Origin: Desulfobacter vibrioformis DSM 8776
GTDB lineage: Bacteria > Desulfobacterota > Desulfobacteria > Desulfobacterales > Desulfobacteraceae
DNA length: 64,000 nucleotides
NCBI RefSeq assembly: GCF_000745975.1
Contig: NZ_JQKJ01000007.1
Location: 1 to 64,000 of the forward strand
Reading direction: 5' to 3'
Below the pieces are notes generated by a model. The model was not told the origin of the DNA and searched no databases. It worked only from the letters and a program-made list of their open reading frames with translations. The position numbers and the translations under genes are program-made. This document shows, piece by piece, positions 1 to 11,362 of this stretch. The number at the start of each line of letters is the position of its first letter. Positions within the stretch are counted from its first letter, which is position 1.

Positions 1-137
1 CTTTAAATAAGGATCTTAGAGCGGTTCAAAAAAAAGTATCTGATTGTTGAAAACAGGTTCAAAATATGTCGAGAAGATTAAAACGGCATCTGAACGGATT
101 CCTGGAAAAGGAGTTTGGGGCGAGTGTAGCGAGTCCT

Positions 138-3032
138 TTAAGGCATAAAAGCAGCATCATAAATCTGGGCCACTTTGGCTGCCTGTGCACTGAACTGGTC
201 CTCATCCACTATGGCGGGCCGCTCCTGGAGGGTGAGCCGGTGCATGGCCTTTCGCATGCTCACATAGGCGTTCTGGAGAATACTGCTTTCCTCACCGGTG
301 ATCAAAGCATCCACACTCAGGGCCTGGAGCAGACGGATATTATCCGTCCATTCCACAACGTCGGGATAATCACAGGCATGGCGCAGCACAAGATATTGAA
401 CAAGGAATTCAATATCCACAATCCCCCCCCTGCCCTGCTTGAGATTAAATAGTCCGGGTTCGTACTTTAACCGTTGAACCCGCATTTTTTCACGCATCTG
501 CCCGACTTCTGTTTTTAATATTGAATCATCGCGCTTCCGGGTCAGGATCTTTTTGCGAATGGTATCAAAGCGGTCGAACAATGCCGGATCACCGGCCACG
601 GGGCGGGCCCGGATCAGGGCCTGGTGTTCAAATGTCCAGGCCCGGTCCTTCAGGTAATCCTCATATGCCTGAATATGGGTGACAATGGTACCTGACGCCC
701 CGCCGGGCCGAAGCCGCATATCTGCGCCGTAAAGGGTACCAGCCGGGGTATGGATGGTCAGGGCATGGATAATGCGCTGGCCCAGATTGGAATAAAAACG
801 GCCGATATCTATGGAACGTTCCGTTCCGCTGGTATATCCGGGTTCCGCATCAAAAATAAAAACCAGATCCAGGTCAGATTTATACCCCATTTCAAGGCCG
901 CCCACCTTACCGTAGGCAATGACAATAAACCCGCATCCTTCTACGCCTTTGCCTTCCATACCCTTGGGATATCCGTATTTTCCGGTTATGATCCGCCAGG
1001 ATGACGCCACCACCTGATTAAGAATGGTTTGGGCAATCCAGGTCAGATGATCGCTGACCTTCATCAGCGGGAAATTGCCTGATACATCTGCCGCCGCCAC
1101 CCTGAGCGTATTGATCTGACGAAAAATATTGAGCGCTTCGATCAGGTGTTCCGGATCATCCTCCGGAACCCGGGCCATCAGTCGTTCCATTTCCCGTTCA
1201 AGCATATCCCGTTTGGGCGGCGAATACAGTGTAAGCGGATGCATAAGTTCATCTAAAAGAACCGGATGCTGGCTTAAAAACGAAATAATCCATGGGCTTT
1301 TACGGGCAAGAACGATCAAGGTGTCAAGGGCGCCTTTATTTTCAATGAGCAAAGACAGGTAACAGGTACGCCGTTCAATGGTCGCCACCAGATCAATGAG
1401 TTTGGCCATCACCTCTTCTGCGTCCGGATGCTCACCCACTTTTTTAATCAGACGGGGCACCAGCCGGGCCAGTTTACTGCGCCCGGTATGGGAAAGCTGC
1501 CGGGTGTTGGGATGCGCTGCCAGGGTTTTAAGAAGCCGCACCACAGATCCTGTATCCTGGTAACCGAAAATAGAGATATCTTCACCATGAAACTGGGGAT
1601 CTGTGATACTGTCCCATATCTGTTTCAATTCCTGGTTGCCACTGTCTTTGTCTTCCTCATCGGCTTGTACCAGAAGCCTGGAAAAATGTTTATGCACAAC
1701 ACCCTGGATCCTGGACAGTTCAGCATAAAATGCATCTTCTTCATCATATCCCATGGACAGGGCAAGGATATTTCTTTGAACCGGATCTTCGGGGATGTCG
1801 TGGGTCTGCCGGTCCTGGTAAGCCTGGAGCCGATTCTCCACAAGCCGGAGAAAATGATAGGCGTCTTTGAGTTCATCACACACTTTTTTATCTATGCACT
1901 TTTTTTCCACCAACATGTCCAGAACCAGCAATATGGGCCTGGCCTGAAGTTCGGGTTCCACCCCGCCTCTGATGAGCTGAAAAAGCTGGCCGAAAAATTC
2001 AATTTCCCTGATACCGCCGGCCCCGATTTTAATATTATGCTTCAGTCTGGCACTTTTCACCTGCAGTGTGATGCGCTGTTTCATATCCCTGAAGGAATCA
2101 AAGGCGCCGTAATCCAGATATCTGCGGAAAATAAAGGGTTTCAGGGCTTGAAGGATTGTGTGGCCCGCTGCAATATCCCCTGCCACCGGACTTGCCTTGA
2201 TCATGGCATAGCGTTCCCATTCCCGGCCCTGGGACTGGTAATAATGTTCAAAAGCATCCGCATCCATGACCAGGGGCCCGCTATCCCCGAACGGACGCAG
2301 GCGGGTATCCACCCGGTAAAAATGGGTGCCGTTATCCATTGAAAACAGCTTGATGAATTCCCGGCACAGTTTTGTGAAAAATTCATCATTGGATATGGAT
2401 CTGTCTCCATCGGTCTGACCTGTTTTGGGGAATACAAAAATAAGATCAATATCCGAAGAAAAATTCAACTCGCCGGCCCCAAGTTTACCCATGCCCAACA
2501 CCACAATGTTCTGGGCATGGCCATTGCTGTCTTTCGGGGTTCCCCATTTTTGGGTCAACACGGGATACAATTGTTCAAAACCCAAGGAGATGCAGGCACA
2601 GGCAAGACCGGACAGATCTGCCATGGTTTCGGATAACGGTGCCGCACCTGTAAGATCCCGCCAGGCAATGCGGATGATTTCGTACACCTTGAATTCAAGC
2701 ATCCGGGATTTAAGCCCTGCCCTGTCCTGACTCTCCCCGATAAAAGCAGCAAGCTTTTTTTTGATGGCACCCGGGGCATAGGATGTGTCAAGATCGCCGC
2801 TTGCACCAAACCGTTCAAGTATCAAGGGGTTTGCTGTAATGTGTTCAGCCGTAAAGGGGCTGAACAGCATCATTCTGGTAAAATCCAGGGCAGTGACAGG
2901 CAATTGGCTGATATCCTGTATATCCCCGGCGGAAAAATAATCTTGAAGGCGCCGCTGCAAGGCCTGGCAAAGGGTTTGGGGAAGCGCGGGAAAAACACGG
3001 GATATTAACTGTTCTGTTGCTTCTTGGGTCAT
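138..3032 (-). CDS. glnE: Bifunctional glutamine synthetase adenylyltransferase/adenylyl-removing enzyme
   Basis: GlnE sets the activity of cytosolic glutamine synthetase by adding AMP to it or removing AMP, in response to PII and glutamine. The 964 residues match the family's usual length (about 950). Both nucleotidyltransferase cores are visible: the first near residues 178-200 with GMGKLGAGELNFSSDIDL, the second near 705-735 with AYGKVGGLEMGYKSDLDL. The GS and DxD acidic pairs are intact in each, so both activities should be present. The ATG at 3032 lies 36 bases beyond the stop of the DisA-domain gene, and both read leftward, so co-transcription is possible. The ribosome site is weak. The identification is firm; the exact start is a little less so. 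Confidence 0.96.
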   Translation of the reverse strand: MTQEATEQLISRVFPALPQTLCQALQRRLQDYFSAGDIQDISQLPVTALDFTRMMLFSPFTAEHITANPLILERFGASGDLDTSYAPGAIKKKLAAFIGESQDRAGLKSRMLEFKVYEIIRIAWRDLTGAAPLSETMADLSGLACACISLGFEQLYPVLTQKWGTPKDSNGHAQNIVVLGMGKLGAGELNFSSDIDLIFVFPKTGQTDGDRSISNDEFFTKLCREFIKLFSMDNGTHFYRVDTRLRPFGDSGPLVMDADAFEHYYQSQGREWERYAMIKASPVAGDIAAGHTILQALKPFIFRRYLDYGAFDSFRDMKQRITLQVKSARLKHNIKIGAGGIREIEFFGQLFQLIRGGVEPELQARPILLVLDMLVEKKCIDKKVCDELKDAYHFLRLVENRLQAYQDRQTHDIPEDPVQRNILALSMGYDEEDAFYAELSRIQGVVHKHFSRLLVQADEEDKDSGNQELKQIWDSITDPQFHGEDISIFGYQDTGSVVRLLKTLAAHPNTRQLSHTGRSKLARLVPRLIKKVGEHPDAEEVMAKLIDLVATIERRTCYLSLLIENKGALDTLIVLARKSPWIISFLSQHPVLLDELMHPLTLYSPPKRDMLEREMERLMARVPEDDPEHLIEALNIFRQINTLRVAAADVSGNFPLMKVSDHLTWIAQTILNQVVASSWRIITGKYGYPKGMEGKGVEGCGFIVIAYGKVGGLEMGYKSDLDLVFIFDAEPGYTSGTERSIDIGRFYSNLGQRIIHALTIHTPAGTLYGADMRLRPGGASGTIVTHIQAYEDYLKDRAWTFEHQALIRARPVAGDPALFDRFDTIRKKILTRKRDDSILKTEVGQMREKMRVQRLKYEPGLFNLKQGRGGIVDIEFLVQYLVLRHACDYPDVVEWTDNIRLLQALSVDALITGEESSILQNAYVSMRKAMHRLTLQERPAIVDEDQFSAQAAKVAQIYDAAFMP

Positions 3033-3068
3033 GGCATGGCTTTCATATTATAATTCATGGTTTGGGTA

Positions 3069-4574
3069 TTATTTACTGGCAACAACCCATTTTTCCAAGG
3101 GGACGGGGATACTGCATATGCGAGAGGTTTCCAGTTTCCATTTGGTTTCTTGTACCGCACCTCCCATCATGACCGAGACCGGGGCGTCAGAGGAAACGAC
3201 TATCACAATAACATTTTCGTGTTCTGCCGTGAACCGCAAAGCTGAATTGAACCTGGCACCCCTGGCCCTGTTTTCACCAGGCACATTCCTGCCTTGCAAA
3301 AGGCAGGCAAATCCATGCAGCTTTATATCAGCCCCTATGTGCAGGGCCCCGTCCACCTTGGACAGGGATCTGGCCAGATCATAATTATCCTGATTTTTCA
3401 GGTCCATGGGGTGCAGTAATGAATGGCCCATGATAAAAACCGGGGACTCATTCAGGTCAATCACAATGCTGCATCCATGCCGGTGGCTGGCAGCACTGTG
3501 AACGATCCCGGCAACTATTTTAAATAAAGCAGTTGCGTTTTCAGTATCCATATCAGCGTCCATTAATGCCTCTTCCACCTGGACCAGCTTTGCCTTATGC
3601 GTGGTGGATTTGAAGTGGCCGTCGGAGAAAGAGCACACCGGCTTGTCATTGACTGCAAGAAAACCGTACCGGCCTTTAAAATCCACTGAGATGGAAAAAT
3701 CAGGATGATCTTCCCTGGTAATGCCAATGATCTTATTTTCAGTGACAACCAGTTTCAAATCTGAATTTTCAACCGACTGAAGCAGTTTTCTGATATGCTT
3801 GACATTGTCCAGGACTGGCTGTTCTGCCCCGGGAAGCTCTAAAATAAAATTCATTTTAGGGATGGATTCTTTTTCCACAAAAATAAGCTTACCTTTAGGC
3901 CATTCCCCTTCTTCCGGGGTTCTTGAAATTTTAAGCACTGCCTCTAGAACAGGGTAAACCCTGATTCTGGTATCCCAGCCGATCAGGACATTCATTTCAT
4001 CCACAATAAAATCTCTGACCGCATGGGTGGCGTATTCCTTGAGAAAACAGCCGGAAATACCTGTGTATAATTCTTCTTCATTGGCCATGTCATGGGAGAA
4101 CCTGTAAACAGCATGTTCCAGCCACCGCTCGGTCGGACCTATGGTACACATGTCCGGGTGGTGGTCGGTAAACCACATCTGATAAACAATAGAGCTTGAT
4201 CTGCCGCCATAGGATATCAGCCCGGCCAGCCCAAGGTTTTTTTCGGGAATCAGATTGCTGAATTTCTTTTTGTCATATTTGACTGAACTCTTATTTCGCC
4301 AGTGATCTGAATCAATGTATAATTCTTTGAATTTAGGCTCGTGCCCGGCCAGAAGGTTCTGGGGATCAAAGATGCACATGGGATCGTCGGGTGTGATGGC
4401 ATAAATGACTGCTGCCCTGCTGGGTCCGGAAAAATGGGTCAGACCTTCCCTCAGTCCCTCTAGGGTCTCCGTGATGCACCTGCGGATAAAGCCATGGTTT
4501 GCCAAACAGGAATTCTCCCTTAAATCATTCACCGAACTGAAGTTCGAATGGGGCCACAGACAACCACCTGTCAA
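3069..4574 (-). CDS. DisA-N (diadenylate cyclase-like) domain protein with a large N-terminal sensor region
   Basis: The C-terminal third resembles the DisA_N/DAC fold that makes c-di-AMP. DGALHIG stands at residues 408-414 and RGARFNSALRFT at 438-449, followed by a hydrophobic strand IVIVVSS, in the order found in DAC domains. In classical enzymes the second motif is RHR; here the equivalent triplet is RFN (441-443). The N-terminal 400 residues resemble no enzyme I know and may be a sensor, as in DAC proteins with DACNV/DACNG-type modules (from memory). There is no signal peptide or membrane segment. The start is uncertain: 4574 is a TTG with a poor ribosome site, and a TTG at 4505 follows AAGGGAG at a good distance. 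It lies between an MCP gene and glnE, all leftward. Activity cannot be judged from sequence; it could be a cyclase, a different nucleotide synthase or a binding protein. Confidence 0.72.
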   Translation of the reverse strand: MTGGCLWPHSNFSSVNDLRENSCLANHGFIRRCITETLEGLREGLTHFSGPSRAAVIYAITPDDPMCIFDPQNLLAGHEPKFKELYIDSDHWRNKSSVKYDKKKFSNLIPEKNLGLAGLISYGGRSSSIVYQMWFTDHHPDMCTIGPTERWLEHAVYRFSHDMANEEELYTGISGCFLKEYATHAVRDFIVDEMNVLIGWDTRIRVYPVLEAVLKISRTPEEGEWPKGKLIFVEKESIPKMNFILELPGAEQPVLDNVKHIRKLLQSVENSDLKLVVTENKIIGITREDHPDFSISVDFKGRYGFLAVNDKPVCSFSDGHFKSTTHKAKLVQVEEALMDADMDTENATALFKIVAGIVHSAASHRHGCSIVIDLNESPVFIMGHSLLHPMDLKNQDNYDLARSLSKVDGALHIGADIKLHGFACLLQGRNVPGENRARGARFNSALRFTAEHENVIVIVVSSDAPVSVMMGGAVQETKWKLETSRICSIPVPLEKWVVASK

Positions 4575-4706
4575 GCCCCAAAATCCCCATAGGATAGAAG
4601 CTGTTTTACCAAGGCTTCGTCAGCCGTGAGTATCGGCCTTTCCTTTTATGGAGAGGACGGTATTTTTTGTCAAGCAAAAAGGCTCGGATTCCAGTTCCAT
4701 GGGAGA

Positions 4707-6464
4707 TCACCGACGGGATTGGCCGGGAACGGACAGATGCATTGTGATGCGCTCCCCGCTGTCCCCTGTGACCATGCACATCAATTCGCCCACAAAATCC
4801 CGGAGTTGTTCCGCCTGGGCGTTCAACTCTTCGCAAGCGGCTGCAGACTCCTCGGCATTGGCAGCATTCTGCTGGACCACCGTATCCATCTTCCCCACGG
4901 CCTGGTTCACCTGGGCAATGCCCGCGGCCTGTTCCCGGGAGGCCTGGGAAATTTCGGTGATGAGATCGGCGACCTTGTTCACACTGTCCGCCACTTTATT
5001 AAAGGACTGATTGGTGCCAAAGACAAGTTCAGCCCCCTCGTTCACGCGGCTGATGGTGGACTCGATCAGTGTGGCCGTATTCCTGGCTGCCTCCGACGCC
5101 CGGATGGCCAGGCTCCTTACCTCGTCAGCCACCACGGCAAATCCTGCGCCCACCTCTCCGGCCCGGGCTGCCTCAACTGCGGCATTCAGGGCCAGAAGAT
5201 TGGTCTGGAAGGCAATTTCATCAATGGTTTTGACAATTTTAGAAGTTTCCTCGCTGGCCGAGGTGACCTCCGCCATGGACCGGGTAAGCCGGGCCATGGC
5301 CGTGACCGCCTCGGAAACCACCTGGCTGACTTTTTTCATTAAAAGATCCGCACGTCCTGCATGTCCGGCCGTGGTTCCCGTCATCGCCGACATCTCTTCC
5401 ATGGATGAGGAGGTCTCTTCAATGGCGGCGGCCTGCTGGATGGCCCCGTCTGCCTGGGTCTGGCTGGCCGAAGAAATCTCACCGGCGGCCAACGCCACCT
5501 GGTTAGCCCCTTCGTCCATACCGCTGATTACCTGGTTGATGGGGGTGACAATGGAGCGGGTGACCATGAGGATAAAAAAAGAGATTAAAAAAATTCCCAC
5601 GCAGGCCACCATGAGGTTGAGATTGCGAAGGGCAATAACCGGGGCAAAAAGCTCATCCCGGTTGGCGGTGGACGCGATGACCCAGCCGGTTTTCTTCTCC
5701 CGGACAAAGGCCACGATTTTGTCTATATCCAGGTAGGTGTATTCAATGATACCCGATTCCCGGGCCAGAATTTGGCGGCCAAAGTCAAACCGACTAAGGT
5801 TCAAGGCCAGGATATTGGCCTTGTTGGGGTGAGCCAGAACAATCCCTTTTCTGTCAGTGGCGTAGACATATCCGGTTTTTCCCACCCGCTCGGGATCAAT
5901 GAATTTTTTGGAAAATTCTTCAAGCCTGATCACCCCGAGCAACACTCCGGGATTGCCGTCCCCAAGGCTCACCGGGGCGGAAATCACAAACACGGGCCGG
6001 CCCGAGTCTTTGCTTTTCACCACCTCCGAAATGGCGGTGTCCCCAATAATCGATGCCTTGAAATAGGCCCTGTCCGACACATCCACCCTGCCGATGAGTT
6101 TGGGCACGGACGAGGCTATGATCTTTCCGTCCGGGCCGGCCAGGGAGATGCCCTCGTAAAGGGTTGAGGAATCCATGATTTCGCCCAATCGTAAATTGGC
6201 AGGGGTCACCTTGTCTTCTGCCCCCGGTGTCACCCTTTTGAACAGCCCCTCCATGGCAAAGTTCACAAGGTCCCTTTCCCGCTCCGAAATCCAGTTGGTC
6301 ACCTGCTTGGCCACCGAAGCCGACACATAGGTCACCTGTTCCCGGATGATATTGTCCAGGGCCGCACTGGATTTCACATAGGAAATCACGGAGATCACGG
6401 CAAAGCTGATAATGGTTGCAGCCATCGTGGGGATTAAAATCTTTTGTTTCAAACTCAGTTTCAT
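4707..6464 (-). CDS. Methyl-accepting chemotaxis protein with a Cache-type periplasmic sensor
   Basis: An inner-membrane chemoreceptor of 585 residues that passes a periplasmic ligand signal to CheA/CheW. TM1 is near residues 10-30, a dCache-like sensor spans 31-280 (it contains DRAYFKAS and GRPVFVIS, typical of the fold), and TM2 is near 282-302. The cytoplasmic signalling hairpin centres on [20 protein letters not shown] at about 414-433. Only a short HAMP-like stretch follows TM2. The ATG at 6464 has a clear GAGG ribosome site (GAATGAGGAAATTCA). The ligand cannot be read from sequence. The next gene downstream, the DisA-domain protein, lies 132 bases away in the same direction. Confidence 0.94.
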   Translation of the reverse strand: MKLSLKQKILIPTMAATIISFAVISVISYVKSSAALDNIIREQVTYVSASVAKQVTNWISERERDLVNFAMEGLFKRVTPGAEDKVTPANLRLGEIMDSSTLYEGISLAGPDGKIIASSVPKLIGRVDVSDRAYFKASIIGDTAISEVVKSKDSGRPVFVISAPVSLGDGNPGVLLGVIRLEEFSKKFIDPERVGKTGYVYATDRKGIVLAHPNKANILALNLSRFDFGRQILARESGIIEYTYLDIDKIVAFVREKKTGWVIASTANRDELFAPVIALRNLNLMVACVGIFLISFFILMVTRSIVTPINQVISGMDEGANQVALAAGEISSASQTQADGAIQQAAAIEETSSSMEEMSAMTGTTAGHAGRADLLMKKVSQVVSEAVTAMARLTRSMAEVTSASEETSKIVKTIDEIAFQTNLLALNAAVEAARAGEVGAGFAVVADEVRSLAIRASEAARNTATLIESTISRVNEGAELVFGTNQSFNKVADSVNKVADLITEISQASREQAAGIAQVNQAVGKMDTVVQQNAANAEESAAACEELNAQAEQLRDFVGELMCMVTGDSGERITMHLSVPGQSRR

Positions 6465-6954
6465 TGAATTTCCTCATTCTGGTTTTTAAAGGTATAGCGG
6501 CTGTGAATACCTCATAACAAAAAGATCACATTGTTCTTAAAATTTGGGTACAAGACTCTCACCGTCACGGAAACCACAACGAGGAGGCCTGGTACGTACT
6601 GGCTATAATGAAAAAAGGAATACGTTTTGGTAATTGAATTACTATATGGGGAAAACCCTGTTTTGTCAAAAAAACCCCCCAAAACTTCTGAAATACAGAC
6701 CCTGTGGCTATCAAGGTTTTATAAGAAACTAGAGACAAGATACAGGAAACAAGAGGGTGAAGCGCCTGGGGCGCCTATTTTAGCCCCGCATGGGTGTCGT
6801 CTTTGGTTTCATTTGACCATAAAAACCGGCTATATTTGTTTTGTATGAACCCCAGGGCTTGAAAATCAAAGCTTTTTCATGATATTTAAACAGGTTCTAA
6901 ATAAATTGCGGAACGCTTTTTACCATAATATTTAAGGGACAGGTACTAATCCAT
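6465..6954. other. Divergent intergenic region between the MCP gene and carA
   Basis: A 490-base stretch that should hold the MCP promoter (leftward) and the carA promoter (rightward). It contains one copy of a dispersed hairpin repeat at 6723-6782 and an A/T-rich segment just before carA with CATAATATTT near 6923-6932, a possible -10 region. A 73-codon frame at 6627-6848 runs through the repeat and has no ribosome site, so I do not call it a gene. No riboswitch or PurR/ArgR-type operator was recognised. Confidence 0.5.
6723..6782 (+). repeat. Dispersed hairpin repeat, copy 1
   Basis: It starts with AAGAAACTAGAGACAAGA and ends with GAAGCGCCTGGGGCGCCTA, whose GCGCC and GGCGC arms can pair. 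The same two blocks, in the same order, occur at 12823-12868 without the roughly 16 bases that separate them here. Both copies lie in gaps between genes, so they look like members of a small non-coding repeat family rather than gene remnants. With only two copies in view the family is tentative. Confidence 0.45.
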
Positions 6955-8097
6955 ATGAAAGCATTGTTAGCCCTGGAAGATGGAAGAACATTTTCCTGCA
7001 GAAGTTTTACAGGGCCGGGCGAAGCCCAGGGAGAGGTGGTGTTCAACACCAGCATGACCGGTTACCAGGAAATTTTGACCGACCCGTCCTATTACGGGCA
7101 GATGGTCACCATGACCTATCCGCTCATAGGCAACTACGGGGTATGTCCGGAAGATGTTGAATCAGACCGTATTCATGTGGCAGGTTTTATTGTCAAGGAA
7201 TACCAGGAGTTTCCAAGCAATTTCAGATCAAAGGGAACCCTTGCGGACTATCTGATAAAATCCCATGTCCTGGGCATTGAAGACCTTGATACAAGGGCGC
7301 TTACCCGGCATATCCGAAAATCCGGGGCCATGAGAGCCATGATCTCCACCACGGACCTGGACCCTGAATCCCTTGTGGCCCGGGCAAAATTGATCCCCTC
7401 AATGGAAGGATCGGATCTGGTGGGATATGTCACAACCAAAAAACCCTATTTCTGGAAATATAACAAACCGGATTATGTGGATGCCAAAAACCTTGAAGCC
7501 CCTTTTATATGGCGCCACAAAGGCAAAAAACATTCTGTGGTGGCCCTGGATTTCGGCATAAAATACAATATTATCCGCTGCCTTGAAGGCGCCGGGTGCG
7601 AGGTGCTGGTGGTTCCGGCAAAAACCGATGCCCAAATCATAAAACGCTTGAACCCGGACGGCATTTTCCTGTCCAACGGTCCCGGCGATCCCGAGCCCTT
7701 GACCTATGCCGTGGAAACCATACGCGAACTTCTCGATAATTTTCCAATCTTTGGGATATGCCTTGGAATGCAGCTTTTGGGGCTTGCCATGGGCGGTAAA
7801 ACCATGAAGATTAAATTCGGCCACAGGGGCGGCAATCAGCCGGTGAAGAATATGGATACCGGCAAAGTGGAGATCACCTCCCAGAACCACGGGTTTGCCG
7901 TGGATCTGAATACCCTTGACAAAAACAAGTGCCACCTGACCCACATCAACCTGAACGAAGACTCCCTGGAAGGGCTTAAAAACGATACGATCCGGGCGTT
8001 TGCAGTCCAGTACCACCCCGAAGCCTCCCCGGGCCCCCATGATGCGGCCTATCTTTTTAACCAGTTTGCAAAAGTGATGGAAAATGCCAAAGCGTAA
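6955..8097 (+). CDS. carA: Carbamoyl-phosphate synthase small (glutamine amidotransferase) subunit
   Basis: It hydrolyses glutamine and channels ammonia to CarB for carbamoyl phosphate, the precursor of arginine and pyrimidines. The 380 residues match the family. The N-terminal CPSase_sm domain ([26 protein letters not shown] region) is followed from about residue 193 by a class I amidotransferase domain with nucleophile Cys269 in [11 protein letters not shown] and the catalytic pair His354/Glu356 in [11 protein letters not shown]. The gene overlaps carB by 14 bases, so the two are translationally coupled. The start is an ATG, with AAGGGACAGG upstream as a plausible ribosome site. Confidence 0.97.
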   Translation: MKALLALEDGRTFSCRSFTGPGEAQGEVVFNTSMTGYQEILTDPSYYGQMVTMTYPLIGNYGVCPEDVESDRIHVAGFIVKEYQEFPSNFRSKGTLADYLIKSHVLGIEDLDTRALTRHIRKSGAMRAMISTTDLDPESLVARAKLIPSMEGSDLVGYVTTKKPYFWKYNKPDYVDAKNLEAPFIWRHKGKKHSVVALDFGIKYNIIRCLEGAGCEVLVVPAKTDAQIIKRLNPDGIFLSNGPGDPEPLTYAVETIRELLDNFPIFGICLGMQLLGLAMGGKTMKIKFGHRGGNQPVKNMDTGKVEITSQNHGFAVDLNTLDKNKCHLTHINLNEDSLEGLKNDTIRAFAVQYHPEASPGPHDAAYLFNQFAKVMENAKA

Positions 8098-11000
8098 CGA
8101 CATCCACAAGATTCTGATCATAGGTGCCGGCCCGATCATCATCAGCCAGGCCTGCGAGTTTGACTATTCCGGCACCCAGGCCTGCAAGGCCCTGAAGGAA
8201 GAAGGGTTTGAGGTTGTCCTGATCAACTCCAATCCGGCCACCATCATGACCGACCCTGAAACCGCAGACCGGGTCTATATTGAGCCGGTAACGGCTGAAA
8301 CCCTGTGCAAGGTGATCGAAATTGAGCGTCCCGATGCGGTGCTGCCCACCCTTGGGGGCCAGACCGCCCTGAACACCACCATTGATGCAGCCAAAACAGG
8401 GATATTTGAAAAATACAATATCGAACTGATCGGTGCCTCCATTGACGCCATCAACAAGGCCGAAGACCGGGAACTGTTCCGGGATGCCATGAATAAGATC
8501 GGTTTGAGAATTCCCAAATCCGGGTTTGCCGTCAATATGACTGAAGTGGAAGAAGTGGCCCGGCGCATCGGATTTCCCATTATTGTCCGGCCCAGCTTTA
8601 CCCTGGGCGGCACCGGCGGCGGCGTGGCATATAATATGGAAGAGCTTGCAAATCTTGCCAAGGCCGGCCTTGACGCCTCCCTGATCACCCAGGTGATGCT
8701 TGAGGAATCTGTTCTGGGATGGAAGGAGTTTGAACTGGAGGTGATGCGGGACCACGCGGACAATGTGGTAATCATCTGCTCTATTGAAAATGTTGACGCC
8801 ATGGGGGTTCACACGGGTGATTCCATTACCGTGGCCCCGGCCCAGACCCTGTCCGACAAGGAGTACCAGGCCCTGCGCGATGCCTCCATTGCCATTATCA
8901 GAGAAATCGGCGTGGATACGGGGGGTTCCAATGTCCAGTTTGCCGTGAACCCGGACAACGGGGATATTATCGTGGTTGAGATGAACCCCCGGGTTTCCAG
9001 GTCTTCTGCCCTTGCCTCCAAGGCCACAGGCTTTCCCATTGCCAAAATTGCAGCCAAGCTTGCGGTGGGGTATACCCTGGATGAGATCCCCAATGATATC
9101 ACCGGCGAAACCATGGCCTGTTTTGAGCCGTCCATTGATTATTGTGTGGTGAAAATTCCGCGCTGGACCTTTGAAAAATTTCCCGAAGCTGACGATGTAC
9201 TCACCACGGCCATGAAATCCGTGGGGGAAACCATGGCCATCGGCAGAACATTTAAAGAAGCACTTCAGAAGGGTCTGCGCTCCCTTGAAATCGGCCGGGC
9301 CGGTTTTGGTGGCGACGGAAAAGATCCTGCCCCCGGATCTGTTGCGGGTACGGATCTGGAATACAAATTATCCACCCCCAATTCCCAGCGCCTTTTTTAC
9401 ATCAAATACGCCATTGAACACGGCATGCCCATCACCATGATCCATGAGCTGACCGACATTGATCCCTGGTTTCTGTACCAGATGAAGCAGATTGTGGACC
9501 TTGAAAAGCAGCTGAAACTGGCCGGCATGAACCTGCCAAGGGATCTTTTTGAAAAGGCCAAAAAATACGGGTTCTCCGACATGCAGCTGGCCTATCTGTC
9601 CGGGGGACTGACAGACAAGCAGATCGAACAGAAACGAAAAGACTTGGGCATTGTTCCGGTATATAAGCTGGTGGATACCTGTGCCGCAGAATTCAGGGCT
9701 GTTACCCCTTACTATTACTCCACCTATGAAAGCGAATGCGAGGCCCGGGTGGCGGACAGAAAAAAGGTGATTATCCTGGGCGGCGGTCCCAACCGCATCG
9801 GCCAGGGCATTGAATTTGACTACTGCTGTGTTCACGCTTCCTTTGCCCTAAGGGAAGAAGGGGTGGAATCCATCATGGTCAACTCCAACCCGGAAACGGT
9901 CTCCACTGACTACGACACATCTGACAAGCTCTACTTTGAACCTTTGACCAGAGAAGATGTGCTCCACATCGTGGAAAAGGAAAACCCCTTTGGGGTGATT
10001 GTCCAGTTTGGCGGCCAGACCCCTTTGAACCTTGCCACGGATCTTCAAAAAGCAGGGGTTCCCATCATCGGCACAAGCCCGGAAAGCATTGACCGGGCCG
10101 AGGACCGGGATCTGTTTGCAGCCATGCTTAAAAAACTGAACCTGCGCCAGCCGGATAACGGCATTGCATATTCTTATAAAGAAGCTGTGGCTGTGGCCAG
10201 GGACATCGGATACCCGGTCATGGTCCGCCCCTCTTTTGTCCTAGGCGGCCGGGCCATGAAAATCGTCTATGATGAAAAAGACCTGGAAGAATATTTCAAC
10301 CTGGCAGTCCTGGCCTCACCGGACAAGCCCGTGCTCATTGACAAGTTCCTGGAAGAAGCGTTTGAGTTGGATGTGGACGCCATTTCCGACGGTGAGGATA
10401 CCATCATCGGCGGCATGATGGAGCATATTGAAGAGGCCGGCATTCATTCCGGCGATTCCGCCTGTGTACTGCCGCCCTATTCCATTGAAGCCCACCATAT
10501 CAAAGAGATGTCGGATGCGGCAAAAGCCATTGCCAGAGAACTTAATGTCAAAGGTCTGATGAACATCCAGTTCGGGATTATGAATGACACGGTGTACATC
10601 ATTGAGGTCAATCCCAGGGCATCCCGGACCATCCCCTTTGTTTCCAAGGCAATCGGTATGCCTCTGGCAAAGCTGGCCACCAAGGTCATGCTGGGCAAAA
10701 CCTTAAAGGAACTTGGGGTGACAAAGGAAATCATCCCGCCCTATTATTGTGTCAAGGAAGCGGTGATGCCATTTGACCGCTTTGAAAAAGTGGATCCTGT
10801 TCTTGGGCCTGAGATGAAATCCACGGGCGAAGTCATGGGCATTGACAAGGATCTTGGCGCGGCTGTGGCCAAATCCCAGTTTGCTGCAGGACAAAAACTG
10901 CCCAGGGAAGGCTCTGTATTTATCTCTGTCCAGGATAAAGATAAAAATGCGGCACTGCCTGTGGCCCAACGTTTCCATGACATGGGATTCACCATTATGG

Positions 11001-11308
11001 CCACCCGGGGAACTGTCACATTTCTGGAAGAAAACAAAATTCCATCCACATTTGTGAAAAAAGTATCGGCAGGCAGGCCCCATGTGGTGGATGCCGTGAA
11101 AAACGGTGAAATCCAGCTTATTCTAAATACAGGTGCCTCCAGCCAGACCCAGAGAGACGGATATGCAATCCGCAGGGCCGCCATTAAATATAAAATACCC
11201 TATGCCACCACCACGGACGGGGCCCGGGCCATCAGTCTGGCTATCCAGGCCATGAAAAAGGAAAACCTGACGGTTAAACCTCTTCAGGATTATCACAAAG
11301 AAAACTAA
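8084..11308 (+). CDS. carB: Carbamoyl-phosphate synthase large subunit
   Basis: The synthetase subunit makes carbamoyl phosphate from bicarbonate, ammonia and two ATP. The 1074 residues match the normal length and hold two tandem ATP-grasp halves. The first begins [22 protein letters not shown] and the second near residue 560 with [21 protein letters not shown]; each has the expected glycine-rich loop and the glutamate/asparagine metal ligands ([24 protein letters not shown]). The last 140 residues form the MGS-like regulatory domain, where UMP, IMP or ornithine act in characterised enzymes. The start codon lies inside carA. No truncation or frameshift was seen. Confidence 0.98.
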   Translation: MPKRNDIHKILIIGAGPIIISQACEFDYSGTQACKALKEEGFEVVLINSNPATIMTDPETADRVYIEPVTAETLCKVIEIERPDAVLPTLGGQTALNTTIDAAKTGIFEKYNIELIGASIDAINKAEDRELFRDAMNKIGLRIPKSGFAVNMTEVEEVARRIGFPIIVRPSFTLGGTGGGVAYNMEELANLAKAGLDASLITQVMLEESVLGWKEFELEVMRDHADNVVIICSIENVDAMGVHTGDSITVAPAQTLSDKEYQALRDASIAIIREIGVDTGGSNVQFAVNPDNGDIIVVEMNPRVSRSSALASKATGFPIAKIAAKLAVGYTLDEIPNDITGETMACFEPSIDYCVVKIPRWTFEKFPEADDVLTTAMKSVGETMAIGRTFKEALQKGLRSLEIGRAGFGGDGKDPAPGSVAGTDLEYKLSTPNSQRLFYIKYAIEHGMPITMIHELTDIDPWFLYQMKQIVDLEKQLKLAGMNLPRDLFEKAKKYGFSDMQLAYLSGGLTDKQIEQKRKDLGIVPVYKLVDTCAAEFRAVTPYYYSTYESECEARVADRKKVIILGGGPNRIGQGIEFDYCCVHASFALREEGVESIMVNSNPETVSTDYDTSDKLYFEPLTREDVLHIVEKENPFGVIVQFGGQTPLNLATDLQKAGVPIIGTSPESIDRAEDRDLFAAMLKKLNLRQPDNGIAYSYKEAVAVARDIGYPVMVRPSFVLGGRAMKIVYDEKDLEEYFNLAVLASPDKPVLIDKFLEEAFELDVDAISDGEDTIIGGMMEHIEEAGIHSGDSACVLPPYSIEAHHIKEMSDAAKAIARELNVKGLMNIQFGIMNDTVYIIEVNPRASRTIPFVSKAIGMPLAKLATKVMLGKTLKELGVTKEIIPPYYCVKEAVMPFDRFEKVDPVLGPEMKSTGEVMGIDKDLGAAVAKSQFAAGQKLPREGSVFISVQDKDKNAALPVAQRFHDMGFTIMATRGTVTFLEENKIPSTFVKKVSAGRPHVVDAVKNGEIQLILNTGASSQTQRDGYAIRRAAIKYKIPYATTTDGARAISLAIQAMKKENLTVKPLQDYHKEN

Positions 11309-11362
11309 ATAATGTTCAAACGCAAATTTTTGTTCATACAATAAATATTGGAAAAACCAGAA

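Noticed and set aside
1428-2342. A 304-codon frame antisense to glnE
   Set aside because: Lies wholly within glnE, whose motifs are intact; no recognisable domain.
5011-5736. A 241-codon frame antisense to the MCP
   Set aside because: Shadow of a firmly identified chemoreceptor gene; Ala/Ser-rich composition reflects the complementary codons.
6627-6848. A 73-codon frame upstream of carA
   Set aside because: It includes the dispersed repeat and has no ribosome site.
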